From contig CAUVYU010000004.1 in the NCBI GenBank assembly GCA_963556255.1, forward strand, positions 1 through 64,000: 64,000 nt of DNA, written 5' to 3'. Shown piece after piece: positions 45,001 to 52,840 of this stretch. The stretch's first letter is position 1; each line of letters starts with the position of its first letter. The notes below the pieces were generated by a model. The model was not told where the DNA came from and made no database searches. It saw only the letters and a list, made by a program, of their open reading frames with translations. Source of the stretch: Allolobophora icterica. Lineage: Eukaryota; Annelida; Clitellata; Crassiclitellata; Lumbricidae. Both the position numbers and the translations under genes were made by a program.

Positions 45001-45818
45001 GGCTTGTAGGTACGCAAAGTTCCGGATTTTTCGGCCCCTACACGAATCTGTAACTTAAAATGGAATCGGAGCGATTCGGTTTTGGGTCGCAGGCTCGAGC
45101 ATATTTCCTACCTTTTAAGCAGGGATTATGCCATGGCTCTGCGCATTTTTTTCGATGTCGCAAATTTCGATGTTTCTCGACGGAATATTGTAGGAAGTGA
45201 TGCCCTGAGGTGATTTAAGTGAAAAAAAAGTCTTGATGAGACTTCAGTCATCAATGACGGTGGGTTTTGTGAAGAAACTTAAAATGGCCACAGTAGGAAA
45301 TCGAATGGGAACTAGTTGAGTTCTCGACGTCATATCCTGGCAAATGATGCTAGGTTTTCATATCTGTGCTTGAAAAGTCTACATCTGCGAAACTGCCAAA
45401 ACGCGGCCACGGGAGGCGAAAAGTTGAAATTGGACAGTTTCAACAGTGGACAGTTTGAATTGGTATGAGTAGATGTCGATGTTTTCGATGCTATATCGTG
45501 GTAGAGTCGTCTTAGTATCCATATCCGTTGAAAAATCGTCTAAATCTGTCGCCGATTTGAAATGAGGGCAGAAAAGGGCTAAACATGAATAATGGCTGTA
45601 GTTTCTTTATTTACGGTGCGAAGTATGGCTTGTAGGTACGCAAAGTTCCGGATTTTTCGGCCCCTACACGAATCTGTAACTTAAAATGGAATCGGAGCGA
45701 TTCGGTTTTGGGTCGCAGGCTCGAGCATATTTCCTACCTTTTAAGCAGGGATTATGCCATGGCTCTGCGCATTTTTTTCGATGTCGCAAATTTCGATGTT
45801 TCTCGACGGAATATTGTA
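1..45818. repeat. 626-bp satellite array, left block (about 74 units)
   Basis: This is a head-to-tail tandem array. The motif gcaaatgatgctagg recurs at 1, 627, 1253, 1879, 2505, 3131 and 3757, a period of 626 bp. Counting from the TAGGAAG landmark at 478 to the interruption at 45817 gives 73 complete monomers, ten of them shortened by 36 bp, plus a partial first unit. Units are almost identical. I saw only isolated changes: substitutions at 60, 7704, 8192, 18614, 32691 and 39309, a local swap at 31918-31920, and one-base changes in T runs near 940, 1058 and 7950. The monomer contains short dyads (GAATCG-GAG-CGATTC; TTGATGA...TCATCAA; GTTGAAA...TTTCAAC) and two GGACAGTTT copies. All reading frames are short and none resembles a known protein. 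I do not recognise the family. A structural (heterochromatic or centromeric) role is possible but not shown by the sequence. Confidence 0.98.
7953..42687. repeat. Short (590-bp) satellite monomer variants, ten copies
   Basis: Ten monomers lack the same 36 bp, running from atgtcgcaaa to gaatattg just before TAGGAAG. The T run therefore reads directly into cgtaggaag. The junctions are at 7953, 11673, 16645, 20991, 27841, 30309, 31525, 36497, 38965 and 42685. Spacing between successive junctions is 6, 8, 7, 11, 4, 2, 8, 4 and 6 monomers, so there is no fixed higher-order period. The junction is identical each time apart from one extra T at 7953, which points to one deletion that then spread by unequal exchange or conversion. 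No short copy occurs in the six complete units to the right of the insertion. Confidence 0.95.
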
Positions 45819-45842
45819 CACTGTTACCGGAAATGGTGGGAA
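45819..45842 (+). repeat. Left terminal inverted repeat of the transposon
   Basis: The sequence begins CACTGTTACCGGAAATGGTG. It pairs with the reverse complement of 59927-59950 (CACTGTTACTGGGAAAGGTG...). The first nine bases are identical; after that there are single substitutions and a one-base offset. The TA target copy is at 45817-45818. Confidence 0.9.
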
Positions 45843-46292
45843 ATCCCACGATTTAGGGTGGTCTCTATAGCCCACCTTATTTTTTAGGTAATGGTGTAAT
45901 TTCCCACGTTGTTTGCTTGGTGGGATATCACACCCTGGATCATTACACCTTAGGGGTGGGTTTTAACACCTTCTTTGAAGGTGTAATATCCCACCCTATG
46001 GTGAGATATCACACCATGGATAATTACACCTTAGGGGTGGGTTTTAACACCTTATTTGAAGGTGTTATAGCCCACCCTATGGTGGGATATCACACCATGG
46101 ATTATTACACCTTAAGGGTGGGTTTTAACACCTTCTTTGAAGGTGTAATACCCCACCCTATGGTGTGATAGACCACCCTGACCCTAAGGTGTGAAAATCC
46201 ACGATTTAGGGTGGTCCCTATAGCCCACCTTATTTTTTTAGTAAAGGTGGAATTTCCCACGTTATGTTAAAGGTGTGGTATCCCACCCTCAT
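45843..46292. repeat. Left subterminal repeat region
   Basis: The region is built from words such as GGTGGGATATCACACC, AAGGTGT, CCCACCCTATGGTG and TTTCCCACG in both orientations. An outer direct repeat of about 65 bp (ccacgatttagggtggt...aatttcccacgtt) occurs at about 45847-45910 and again at 46199-46264, bracketing a three-copy 81-bp tandem repeat. In plant En/Spm elements short subterminal motifs in both orientations bind an element-encoded protein; a similar transposase-binding role here is inferred from layout only. Confidence 0.85.
45919..46161 (+). repeat. Three-copy 81-bp tandem repeat in the subterminal region
   Basis: Copies start at 45919, 46000 and 46081; a truncated fourth start is at 46162. 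Each begins GGTGRGATATCACACC and ends CCCACCCTAT. Each unit is internally near-palindromic (ggtgt...acacc pairs). Because 81 is a multiple of three, one plus-strand frame stays open for 83 codons (45917-46168), but that frame simply repeats with the DNA and there is no sign of selection for protein. Confidence 0.9.
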
Positions 46293-47098
46293 TCTAGGCT
46301 TACGTAGTATTAGTAACGTACTAAATACGTCATTAGCGACGTAATATATATGTTATATAATGCTATACATATAGTACTGTATATTAATTTGCTAAAGAAA
46401 TCATTTGCATATATCGGTATATATTGTATGCAACATATTAATCCATAAAACCATACATGTATAGACATGTGTTTATATTGGTATATACATAGATTCACAC
46501 TTTTTGAGCATATATAAACTCTACATAAACATATGTCCATTTGAGTATTGTTATTATGCTTATAAATACAAATATAATATATAACTAGTCCTACCAATCT
46601 CAATATAAAGCAGAAGAATTTAAAATCTATCCAGATTTTTATTTTAACAATAAATACACTTAGAACTAATCATGTACACGTATTCATATACAGTACACAC
46701 ATACATGTCACAGACCAATTTAAAAACCGCCAACACATTGTTATTGTTTGTAATTAAAAAAGAAAGACATTAAAGATAAAAACAAATGCCGAGAGGCACT
46801 AAGTGTCACTAAGTCAATACTCTTTAATAATACTACTGCAGCCAACAAATTTGGTGACACACTGCCAAGTTCAAGGACTGTTTGCATATTTTCTTATTGT
46901 CTTTAAATTTTACCACACAAAAACGTTCAAACTGTTTTTTGGCTGATCCGCATTAAAAATCTAAAACAGTTTGAAGAGGCGGTCAAGCCCTCAACGTCTA
47001 CTGAGTCAGCATCATTCAGTCTTTAGACAGCTGTTGATTGTAATCCTAAACTCCAAAATTCTAAAGTGCTACACTGAAGCTGAACGCAAGGCACCAGC
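46293..47098. other. AT-rich stretch without recognisable gene
   Basis: The first ~450 bp are very AT-rich with runs of tata/acat words (tgttatataatgctatac, catatataaac). The rest, up to the exon-like segment, has moderate composition. The minus-strand frame at 46310-46603 is a by-product of the AT-rich sequence. On the minus strand this would be 3' flanking or untranslated sequence of the exon-like segment that ends at 47099; an AATAAA-type word occurs on the minus strand near 46640. Confidence 0.6.
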
Positions 47099-47317
47099 TT
47101 ATTCATGAGTATGTATTGTATCAGAGATCCATGCCCAGTGGAGGTCCGATTCCTGTTGCCAGAGACCAGAAAGATGATGAGGAGCAGTTGCTAGGACCTC
47201 AATTTGGAGCGGAAAGCCAGTGGAGTGATAAGTAGAGGAGCCTGATGCAGATGACGGTGGGTGAGTTGCGGTATTGGTAGAGGAATTGAGAGCCTCTGTA
47301 TCGAGCGATGAACCAAT
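47099..47317 (-). pseudogene. Exon-like segment (terminal exon), unknown gene
   Basis: On the minus strand a pyrimidine-rich acceptor (ttttcgttttgacag) at about 47318-47332 is followed by 72 sense codons and a TAA at 47101-47099. The frame starts in phase 0. It encodes a Ser/Thr-rich N-terminal half (IGSSLDTEALNSS...) followed by a Trp- and His-containing tail (LQQ-like, ...SGLWQQESDLHWAW...) ending in HTHE. I do not recognise the protein. The phase is compatible with the donor of the exon-like segment at 50522-50627, so the two could be neighbouring exons of one gene, with the intervening LINE and hAT material as intron. It is more likely a captured gene fragment than part of a transposase, but the latter is not excluded. 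There is no start codon and no visible promoter. Confidence 0.45.
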
Positions 47318-47531
47318 CTGTCAAAACGAAAACCAAAACAATTTTATTGAATGGTGTTGAATTAAGAAATCGCATATTAAGTACAATCGAACAGCAAGAT
47401 TGCTTGAATTTTCACAGAAAGCCTAAAGTTATTAACAAGTGATAGTCAATTGTGTTTTAGCCATACCTTTTCAGCAAGGAGTAGGCAAAACAAATGTAGC
47501 CTAGACTAAAGCATAAAAGTGTATAAGAAAT
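47318..47531. other. Unassigned sequence (possible intron)
   Basis: Between the exon-like segment and a LINE remnant. No recognisable feature. Confidence 0.4.
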
Positions 47532-47845
47532 CAATTCATCCATTCTGATAATTTATATAGCGCCTTTTCAAGAACCATACTCAGAGGCCCTCCCAGTCCA
47601 GCCACTGTTAACCAGAGAAGACTTAAAGAGGCGACAGAAAGCAGGTGAACTGCCTTGTTGAAATAAGCGCAAAGAAGGTGGTAGCCCATTCCACGTAGAG
47701 GGGCCAGCCAACGACGCTGTTTAACTGAGGAGCAGGACCAAGGGACCAAAAGCTCACCACCAGCTGCAGAATGCAAAACTCAACGGGATAATAGGCCAGA
47801 GAGCGGACAGCAGAGATGAGATAAGTAAGATGGAGCTTCACAAAG
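47532..47845 (-). pseudogene. LINE remnant A: C-terminal end of reverse-transcriptase ORF (L2/CR1-like)
   Basis: On the minus strand, around 47715-47590, the translation reads AGPSTWNGLPPSLRL, then SPAFCRLFKSSLVNSGWTGRA. This is the conserved C-terminal pattern of L2/CR1-type LINE ORF2 (AGPxxWNxLPxxLR...F...LK). The frame is broken: a TAA lies just upstream, and the 5' part (LTYLISAVRSLAYYP) is in another frame. The 3' end is ggcgctatataaattatcag followed by a short gaatg-type tail near 47532, as in LINE B on the opposite strand, so the two are probably the same family. The element is 5'-truncated, typical of dead LINE copies. Confidence 0.75.
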
Positions 47846-48886
47846 AAAGATCAGTCAAGCGAAGCAATCCTATAAAAGAAGCACCGTGAGACAGAAAGCT
47901 AATGCATGACATCACGCATATAAGCTGAAGCCCGATGCATATTTTGGAATATGGCCAATTAGCCGAACGGCTGAGCGAAGGACCCAGTCAAGACGCAAAA
48001 TAAAAGCCAATGGATGCCTAGCAAGAATTAAGAAGATAACAAGGACCACCGCCACATCATCAGAAAGGGACCATATTACAACACGCAGCTGCTGGAGCTA
48101 GTTATAGCAACTCTGGATGAAGACGTTAACATGCTGGGAAAAAGTAAGCATTGCAACAATAGAAGTTATTAAATAAAATGACAATTAAGTACATGATCGA
48201 TTTTTATGCTTTCTAGTGTTCTACGTGTGACCAACAGCTACAGTGTACACATATTGCATAGTGGCAGTAAACGAATAAAAAAATCATAAAATACTAGTCA
48301 TACTCAAAAAGATGTACATAATCTGTAGTTACTGAAACCAACATGGCATGTTCTGTTGACCTCTAAATTATGCCATTCTGTAGCTAATGTGATGTCTAAT
48401 CCCAATCATCTGCAACCCAATTGTGTTATCAAAGATTAATGGCAACATATTATATATTTCTGTATAAACAACATGGGCAGTTTATGATAGAATTACTACA
48501 CTTTTGCTAGATAAACCACAGCATAAGTGGATGCTTAATTTTAAAGAATCATAAGTGAAAGTCAATACAGCAATAGACAGGAAATAACATTTACCATTGA
48601 ACAGATTTCTATGTGTTCACACTGGTTCCTGGATATGGGTGGAGTGCACTGAAACAGAAAAAGAAATGTCACAATTAACCATAGACTATCATCACTATAG
48701 CTTTACACCACTGGCTCTACAAATGTGGCTTAAACCACCATGGACATGCCGGTGTAGCTATATGCAAGTGTCACCTTAGGCATATGCAAATTACAACATG
48801 GAAAAGATTTCTCAGTCTCTTTCAGGCATCTCCAACATAGGCTGTCTATGGATTGATCTTCTGCGTGCATACTGACCTTATTAGAC
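47846..48886. other. Unassigned sequence, including one arm of a degenerate duplication
   Basis: No gene recognised. At about 48385-48500 lies a stretch (caattgtgttatc...acaacatgggcagtttatga) that resembles 50201-50310. A compact segment at 48680-48780 has slightly higher complexity and two overlapping short frames, neither of which resembles a known protein. Confidence 0.4.
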
Positions 48887-49085
48887 AATGTCGGGATTTT
48901 TTGGTTGTGGAGCCCTCCATCTGGAATGGCCTCCATCTAGACCTGCGCTTGCTGCTTCGGTTATACTTGCCTGCTTTTTGTAAGTACCTCAAATCACATT
49001 TCTTTACCAGTGGCTGGGCTGGGAGCGTTGGTCTCTTGAAGATGCGCTATATAAATTCTCAGAATGAACGAATGAATGAATGAAT
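48887..49085 (+). pseudogene. LINE remnant B: RT C-terminus and 3' tail (L2/CR1-like)
   Basis: The plus-strand frame reads VVEPSIWNGLHLDLRLL, then LPAFCKYLKSHFFTSGWAGS. This is the same C-terminal pattern as LINE A (WNGLPPSLR; SPAFCRLFKS; SGWTGRA). It runs into gatgcgctatataaattc and a GAAT-type tail (gaacgaatgaatgaatgaat) ending near 49085, a typical LINE 3' microsatellite tail. It is strongly 5'-truncated. The orientation is opposite to LINE A. Confidence 0.8.
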
Positions 49086-49236
49086 AAGGCTTCATTTTGG
49101 TGAACCAAAAATTGATGACTTGTCCGATAAAAGTTACTAATAACAATTATATGATGGATTTTGATACTACGTGGCGTTCTAAATAAGCTTAGTATCTACA
49201 GCAGACAGACACGTATAGTATAGTGGTGCTCTATAA

Positions 49237-50100
49237 CAGAGGTGGCCAGCCTTTTCTTGCATACGGGCAATTATAATTTTTGTAAGCATGCGGCAGGCCA
49301 GCCGCAAGTGATTTTCCTGAGTGCCTCGAAAGAAAATACAAATGTTTAATTTATATTTTAAAAAGTCGAAAAACAGGTAATACTAGGTTTCTAGAACTTA
49401 CAACACTAAATTTCCTTCCAGGTTAACTGTTACAGTCATTTAATCAGTGTAAAATCGGGGCCAGTTCACAAATTGACTGCTTGTCTACATTAGTTTCGAG
49501 GTGGCAGAATAGTGACCTGAACTACAATAGACTAGTAGAGGTCGAACAACTGCGAGATGGTTAGGGCATCAAGCGTCGAGGAAGGAGACATGAGCTGAGA
49601 AATGCGAAGGGCATCACCAAGAGCACGACAATCGAGAGATTTCCAACTTAGACGTTTACGAATAGTATATGTATAGGCTGCAGATGTAGGAGGGGAGGGA
49701 AAAGTCAATGAATGTGTTCAGAGAGAGTCGGAGGATGAACATGGAGATCGTGGATTTGCTGCTCGTCAGACGTGATTACGAAGTCCAAGATGTCACCCTG
49801 TAGATGAGTAGCAACGCTCATATGCTGACGCAGGCTGAAGTGTGAGAGGAGGTCAAGGAAGCGAGAAGACGCAGGTGCGTTGAGGTCTTGTGGGTGGAGA
49901 TTAAAGAGCCAAGGAGTAGACCCAGTATGGCTAAGTGGGTGTAAACAAGACAAAAAACATTTATTTAAATTTAAATAAATACTTTTTGTCTTATACGACC
50001 ACTTTTAAATTTGACGAAGTGGTCGCATAAGATAAAAACATTAATTTAAAAAGTGGTCGTGCGGGCTGCCAATCAGAAGCCCGCAGGCTGGCCATCCCAG
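49237..50100. mobile_element. hAT-like element, 864 bp, with 8-bp target duplication
   Basis: The left end, CAGAGGTGGCCAGCCT (49237-49252), and the reverse complement of the right end, CTGGGATGGCCAGCCT (50085-50100), are 16-bp terminal inverted repeats with three mismatches. They are of the CAGRGGTGGCC type common in hAT elements. The flanking octamers are CTCTATAA (49229-49236) and CTCTATAT (50101-50108), an 8-bp target duplication with one mismatch, as expected for hAT. No hAT transposase is present. The interior holds a LINE endonuclease fragment and, near the right end, AT-rich hairpins: cttatacgaccact at 49990-50003 pairs with 50018-50031, and gcgggct pairs with agcccgc at 50061-50084. 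Confidence 0.75.
49485..49953 (-). pseudogene. LINE remnant C: endonuclease C-terminus and EN-RT linker
   Basis: On the minus strand the translation contains SSRFLDLLSHFSLRQHMS, then THLQGDILDFVIT and HPPTLSEHIH. These match the end of the apurinic-type endonuclease domain of L2/CR1/Jockey-group LINEs (xRFLDLLxxFxLxQHVxxPTHxxGxxLDLVI...LSDH). After a frameshift near 49705, the linker that precedes the reverse transcriptase follows (TIRKRLSWKSLDC, then LTISQLFDLY), with a TAG after DLY. The fragment is about 470 bp, has neither the catalytic N-terminal half nor the RT, and lies wholly inside the hAT-like element. It was either captured by that element or inserted into it and then truncated. 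Confidence 0.8.
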
Positions 50101-50108
50101 CTCTATAT

Positions 50109-50521
50109 ATTAAAAATAATTCTGATTATACTAATGAATGTGTGTACTCTGCAGTAACCTCTACACATCATCTGCTCTAGGGGCCTGTAAATAAGCCATT
50201 GTGAGACTAGTGTGATGCTTAGTAGTACTCTAATAATTAGAAGTCAATTGTGTTATAACAGATCAATTACAACATTAAATTGTTTCTGTTCAGACAACAT
50301 ACAGTTTATAATACAAGTAATGCATTGTTATTTCAATTAAATTGACCGGTGAAGAAAAGGGAGGATCGAGGGTTAGTGTGTTCATTATAGCTGAGTGTGC
50401 TATAAAACAGCTTACATTAATTGGTACTTATAAATTTATGTTATACAAATCATTAGAACAAAACATTTCCTAGAGGTTGCATCAGCCATGATTTGATTAA
50501 ATGAGCAAGTGTTTCACTTAC
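50109..50521. other. Unassigned sequence with second arm of a degenerate duplication
   Basis: About 50201-50310 (caattgtgttataacag...acaacatacagtttataat) resembles 48385-48500 in order and spacing of words. No gene recognised. Confidence 0.4.
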
Positions 50522-50627
50522 AGGAAAATTCGTCAAAGGTTTGGCAGGGTCTTGGCTTCTGGAATCAATTTCTTTGTAGAAGGCCTCAATAGCAGGCACA
50601 TTTTCACCGAACACCATGCTTTCCAGT
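50522..50627 (-). pseudogene. Exon-like segment of unknown gene (106 bp)
   Basis: On the minus strand an acceptor (cttgattttag) ends at 50628 and a strong donor, CCT|GTAAGTG, follows 50522. Between them one frame is open for 35 codons: LESMVFGENVPAIEAFYKEI, then DSRSQDPAKPLTNFP. The composition (acidic and basic residues mixed with hydrophobics) is protein-like, and the splice signals sit exactly at the edges. It starts after one base of a split codon and ends in phase 0, compatible with the terminal exon-like segment at 47099-47317 but not with the beta-glucuronidase exon at 53224-53464. I do not recognise the family. I infer a captured exon of a second host gene. Confidence 0.5.
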
Positions 50628-50980
50628 CTAAAATCAAGAATATATGTCAACATAATTGAACCAATCTCAAGCACAAAATTCTATTCATATTGACGAAGAC
50701 CAGCCCCTTAAGTTTACAACAGGCAGCCATGGGTATGAAGATTTAGTGACTTCATTTTTCTCAGCCTAGGCATAGGACAGGCGGCCAATCCTCTCCCTCA
50801 TCTGATCTTCCCACCATCAGTGTAGGTCAGTGTACTCGGTATAGCTGATTTGGAAGGTGTGCAAGTGGAGCAGAAATCTCAAAACAATTTCTGCTGTAGT
50901 GATTCTTTATACGAACTATCATTATAGCCCTGTACATGTCACTCCAAGTCAGTAGGTTGATGATTTCATTGAACATTATT
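50628..50980. other. Unassigned sequence
   Basis: No recognisable gene or repeat between the exon-like segment and the tail of LINE D. The piece at 50740-50870 is less AT-rich (cctctccctcatctgatcttcc) but matches nothing I know. Confidence 0.4.
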
Positions 50981-51560
50981 GTAAAACGTAATGTAATGTA
51001 AAGTAATGTAATTTGTAAATTCTATTACGCCAGTGTCTAATGCACAATGCATCAATCGATGGCACACCAAAACCAAGCCGTAATCAGGTCAATATCCAGA
51101 AGATAAGTCCACTAAGACAGAGTCAGCTTATGGTGGATAAGTAATTTTAAAGAGTAAGTTTTAAGTTGAGAACGAACACAAGCTACTGAACAGAGCACAC
51201 AGACAGGGAGATAGTTCTAAAAACTAGGTCCAGCATCCAAAATAGCTCGTTTACCAAGAACAGTGCTGGATTTAGGAATGACCAGACAAAGATAATCATA
51301 CATGACCTCGTTGAATAATGATAAGTCTGGAGAATAAGAACTGATTTCAAGTATCGTGGCTGCCCAAAATTCAAAGTTTTATAAACAATGAGCCCCATTT
51401 TGAAACCGATTCTTTGCTGAACAGGAAGCCAATGCAAGGATATAAGCACAAGGGTTATATGTTCAATTGTTCATATCTTGATGCATTAGTTAGGGCTCTA
51501 GCCAAAGAGTTCTGCACTCTCTGCAGGAGTCTCCGGTTTTGTTACGTGAAGAAAAGATAA
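50981..51560 (-). pseudogene. LINE remnant D: RT C-terminal region with 3' tail (L2/CR1-like)
   Basis: Reading the minus strand from about 51545, the translation gives LLQRVQNSLARALTNASRYE, then in a shifted frame EHITLVLISLHWLPVQQRI and GFKMGLIVYKTLN. This is the signature of the LINE RT thumb/C-terminal region (LQRVQNxxARL...H(I/V)TPVLxxLHWLPVxxRIxFKxLLLVYKxLNG). A frameshift separates the two parts near 51465, and further damage follows (the expected LWNSLP motif is degraded). The 3' end carries tggcgtaatagaatttac followed by a degenerate (ATTAC)n tail at 50981-51014. Tail type and sequence differ from LINEs A and B, so this is a separate family. Confidence 0.8.
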
Positions 51561-51711
51561 GTGTTCGAGCCTCTTCAAGTGGTTGGCAGAAAGTAATCCA
51601 TGATAGGAGGTTATATTCCTCTCCAGCGACAGGGCATGGTAACAAGACCTTCAACCACAATTGCTCAGCGCCATCAGCTGATGGTCAGTAGATAGGGTGC
51701 TTGATAAATGC
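51561..51711 (+). repeat. Possible retroposon 3' part ahead of an ATA tract
   Basis: The segment ends gggtgcttgataaatgcata and passes directly into (ATA)n. Ending in a 'ttgataaatgc' word plus a trinucleotide tail is common for 3' ends of LINE or SINE copies. I could not identify a coding remnant, so the class is uncertain. Confidence 0.3.
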
Positions 51712-51755
51712 ATAATAATAATAATAATAATAATAATAATATAAATAATAATAAT
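51712..51755 (+). repeat. (ATA)n microsatellite
   Basis: About 14 units of ata/taa with one interruption (aatataaataat) near 51740. Confidence 0.9.
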
Positions 51756-52602
51756 TGTGTAATGTGAGCTATACTCTGTCAGTCATGTGTTTGCAGTTTA
51801 GCCAAGTTGTGTCATAACAAGGATGATTTATATTCTTCTTTGTTGTACTTAATCACATATCAATAGCAAACATAATGAAGCATTCAAGTACAATCAGAGC
51901 CCTACAAAAGCATACTTAAGCTTATACAAGGTTAGGCCCCTGTTTCCGTTTTGAATTCGTTTACATTATTAAATCACAGTGTTAGGATTGTCCAGTTTTT
52001 AAGCTAATTGTTAGAATGATTGAGAGATGTCCAGTTTTTAATCTAATGACTGAAAGAAGCAATGCTTATGATGAAGAATATTTCAGCAAAACAGACCATG
52101 TGGTCTAATCATAATAATGAAGTCCATAAACTTAAGATATCAATATTGGCACAAGATAATCAATTAGAATGTCAATACTAATAATACATTTCTAACTAAA
52201 TTCTAATACTAACGGTGTAGCACTGTTGTACAAACATAACTTTAATTATATCACAAAATTAAGAGTAATAATAACAGTAATAATAATAGCGGTAATCATG
52301 CAGACTGAGTAACGAACAGGAACTTTTGTTACAGTTCGTAATCGCGCATATTCGAATTTAGAAAACGTGAGAAAGGTATTTATATGCATTCTGTTGCCAT
52401 TTCAGACACTTGCTACTTTATTTAGTATTGTTTCTTAAGATGTCAATTCAAACAAGTTCTTCACAAACAAGGTGGTACTGTGTAGGCACCTTCAGCAAGT
52501 TCTTCACAAACAATAATTTAGTGTCATTGATTGAAGATTACTAATATAATTAGACAGTGACATTACATAAAGGGAATTAAAAACAGAGGGAAACAGAGTT
52601 TC
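51756..52602. repeat. AT-rich sequence with short local duplications
   Basis: No gene recognised. There are two local duplications: tgtccagtttttaa at 51989-52002 and 52028-52041 (a degenerate 39-bp tandem), and the perfect 18-mer caagttcttcacaaacaa at 52453-52470 and 52496-52513 (offset 43 bp). Both look like replication-slippage products. The 'ataataataacagtaataataatagcg' type words near 52265 are degenerate trinucleotide repeats. Confidence 0.6.
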
Positions 52603-52695
52603 TTATCTTTGGATTCCCTGCAGTCTGTTCTGTGCTGCAGCCAAAAGATTCTCCAACTTATAGAGTTCAGTTTCTACAGCCTCCAGACGTACAAC
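52603..52695 (-). pseudogene. Short coding-like segment (coiled-coil-like), unknown
   Basis: One minus-strand frame reads VRLEAVETELYKLENLLAAA, then QNRLQGIQR, ending at a TAA at 52605-52603. Regular spacing of Leu with Glu/Lys/Gln suggests an amphipathic helix. There is no clear start, and the upstream acceptor is poor because a (TAAG)n tail abuts it. It could be the last codons of a gene, a LINE open-frame remnant, or chance. I do not assign a function. Confidence 0.25.
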
Positions 52696-52840
52696 AACTT
52701 ACATACTTACTTACTTAGTCCTTCTCATGCAGGTCTAAAAATCGGGTAACACAGTGCCTCCACCCATTTCTGCCCAATGCCAGTCCTCTGGCCACGGGCA
52801 GCGATCCAGGGGTTAAAGGGGGACAAGACCCCCAACCTTT
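52696..52840 (-). repeat. Probable retroposon remnant E with (TAAG)n tail
   Basis: On the minus strand the frame DRCPWPEDWHWAEMGGG, then TVLPDF is followed by gacctgcatgagaaggac and a short (TAAG)n tail (aagtaagtaagtatgtaag) ending at about 52696. A short coding-like stretch, then a brief non-coding part and a tetranucleotide tail fit a LINE 3' end. I cannot name the family and the coding similarity is weak. Confidence 0.35.

Noticed and set aside
1..45818. CRISPR array, rDNA spacer or tandem gene cluster
   Set aside because: The units are 626 bp with no separate spacers, no rRNA-like sequence and no sustained reading frame; it is a plain satellite.
45917..46168. 83-codon plus-strand frame with a 27-residue periodicity
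   Set aside because: It mirrors the 81-bp subterminal DNA repeat, whose length happens to be a multiple of three. There is no start context and no similarity to a protein.
46310..46603. 97-codon minus-strand frame rich in Ile, Tyr and Cys
   Set aside because: Composition follows from AT-rich tata/acat sequence; no conserved motif.
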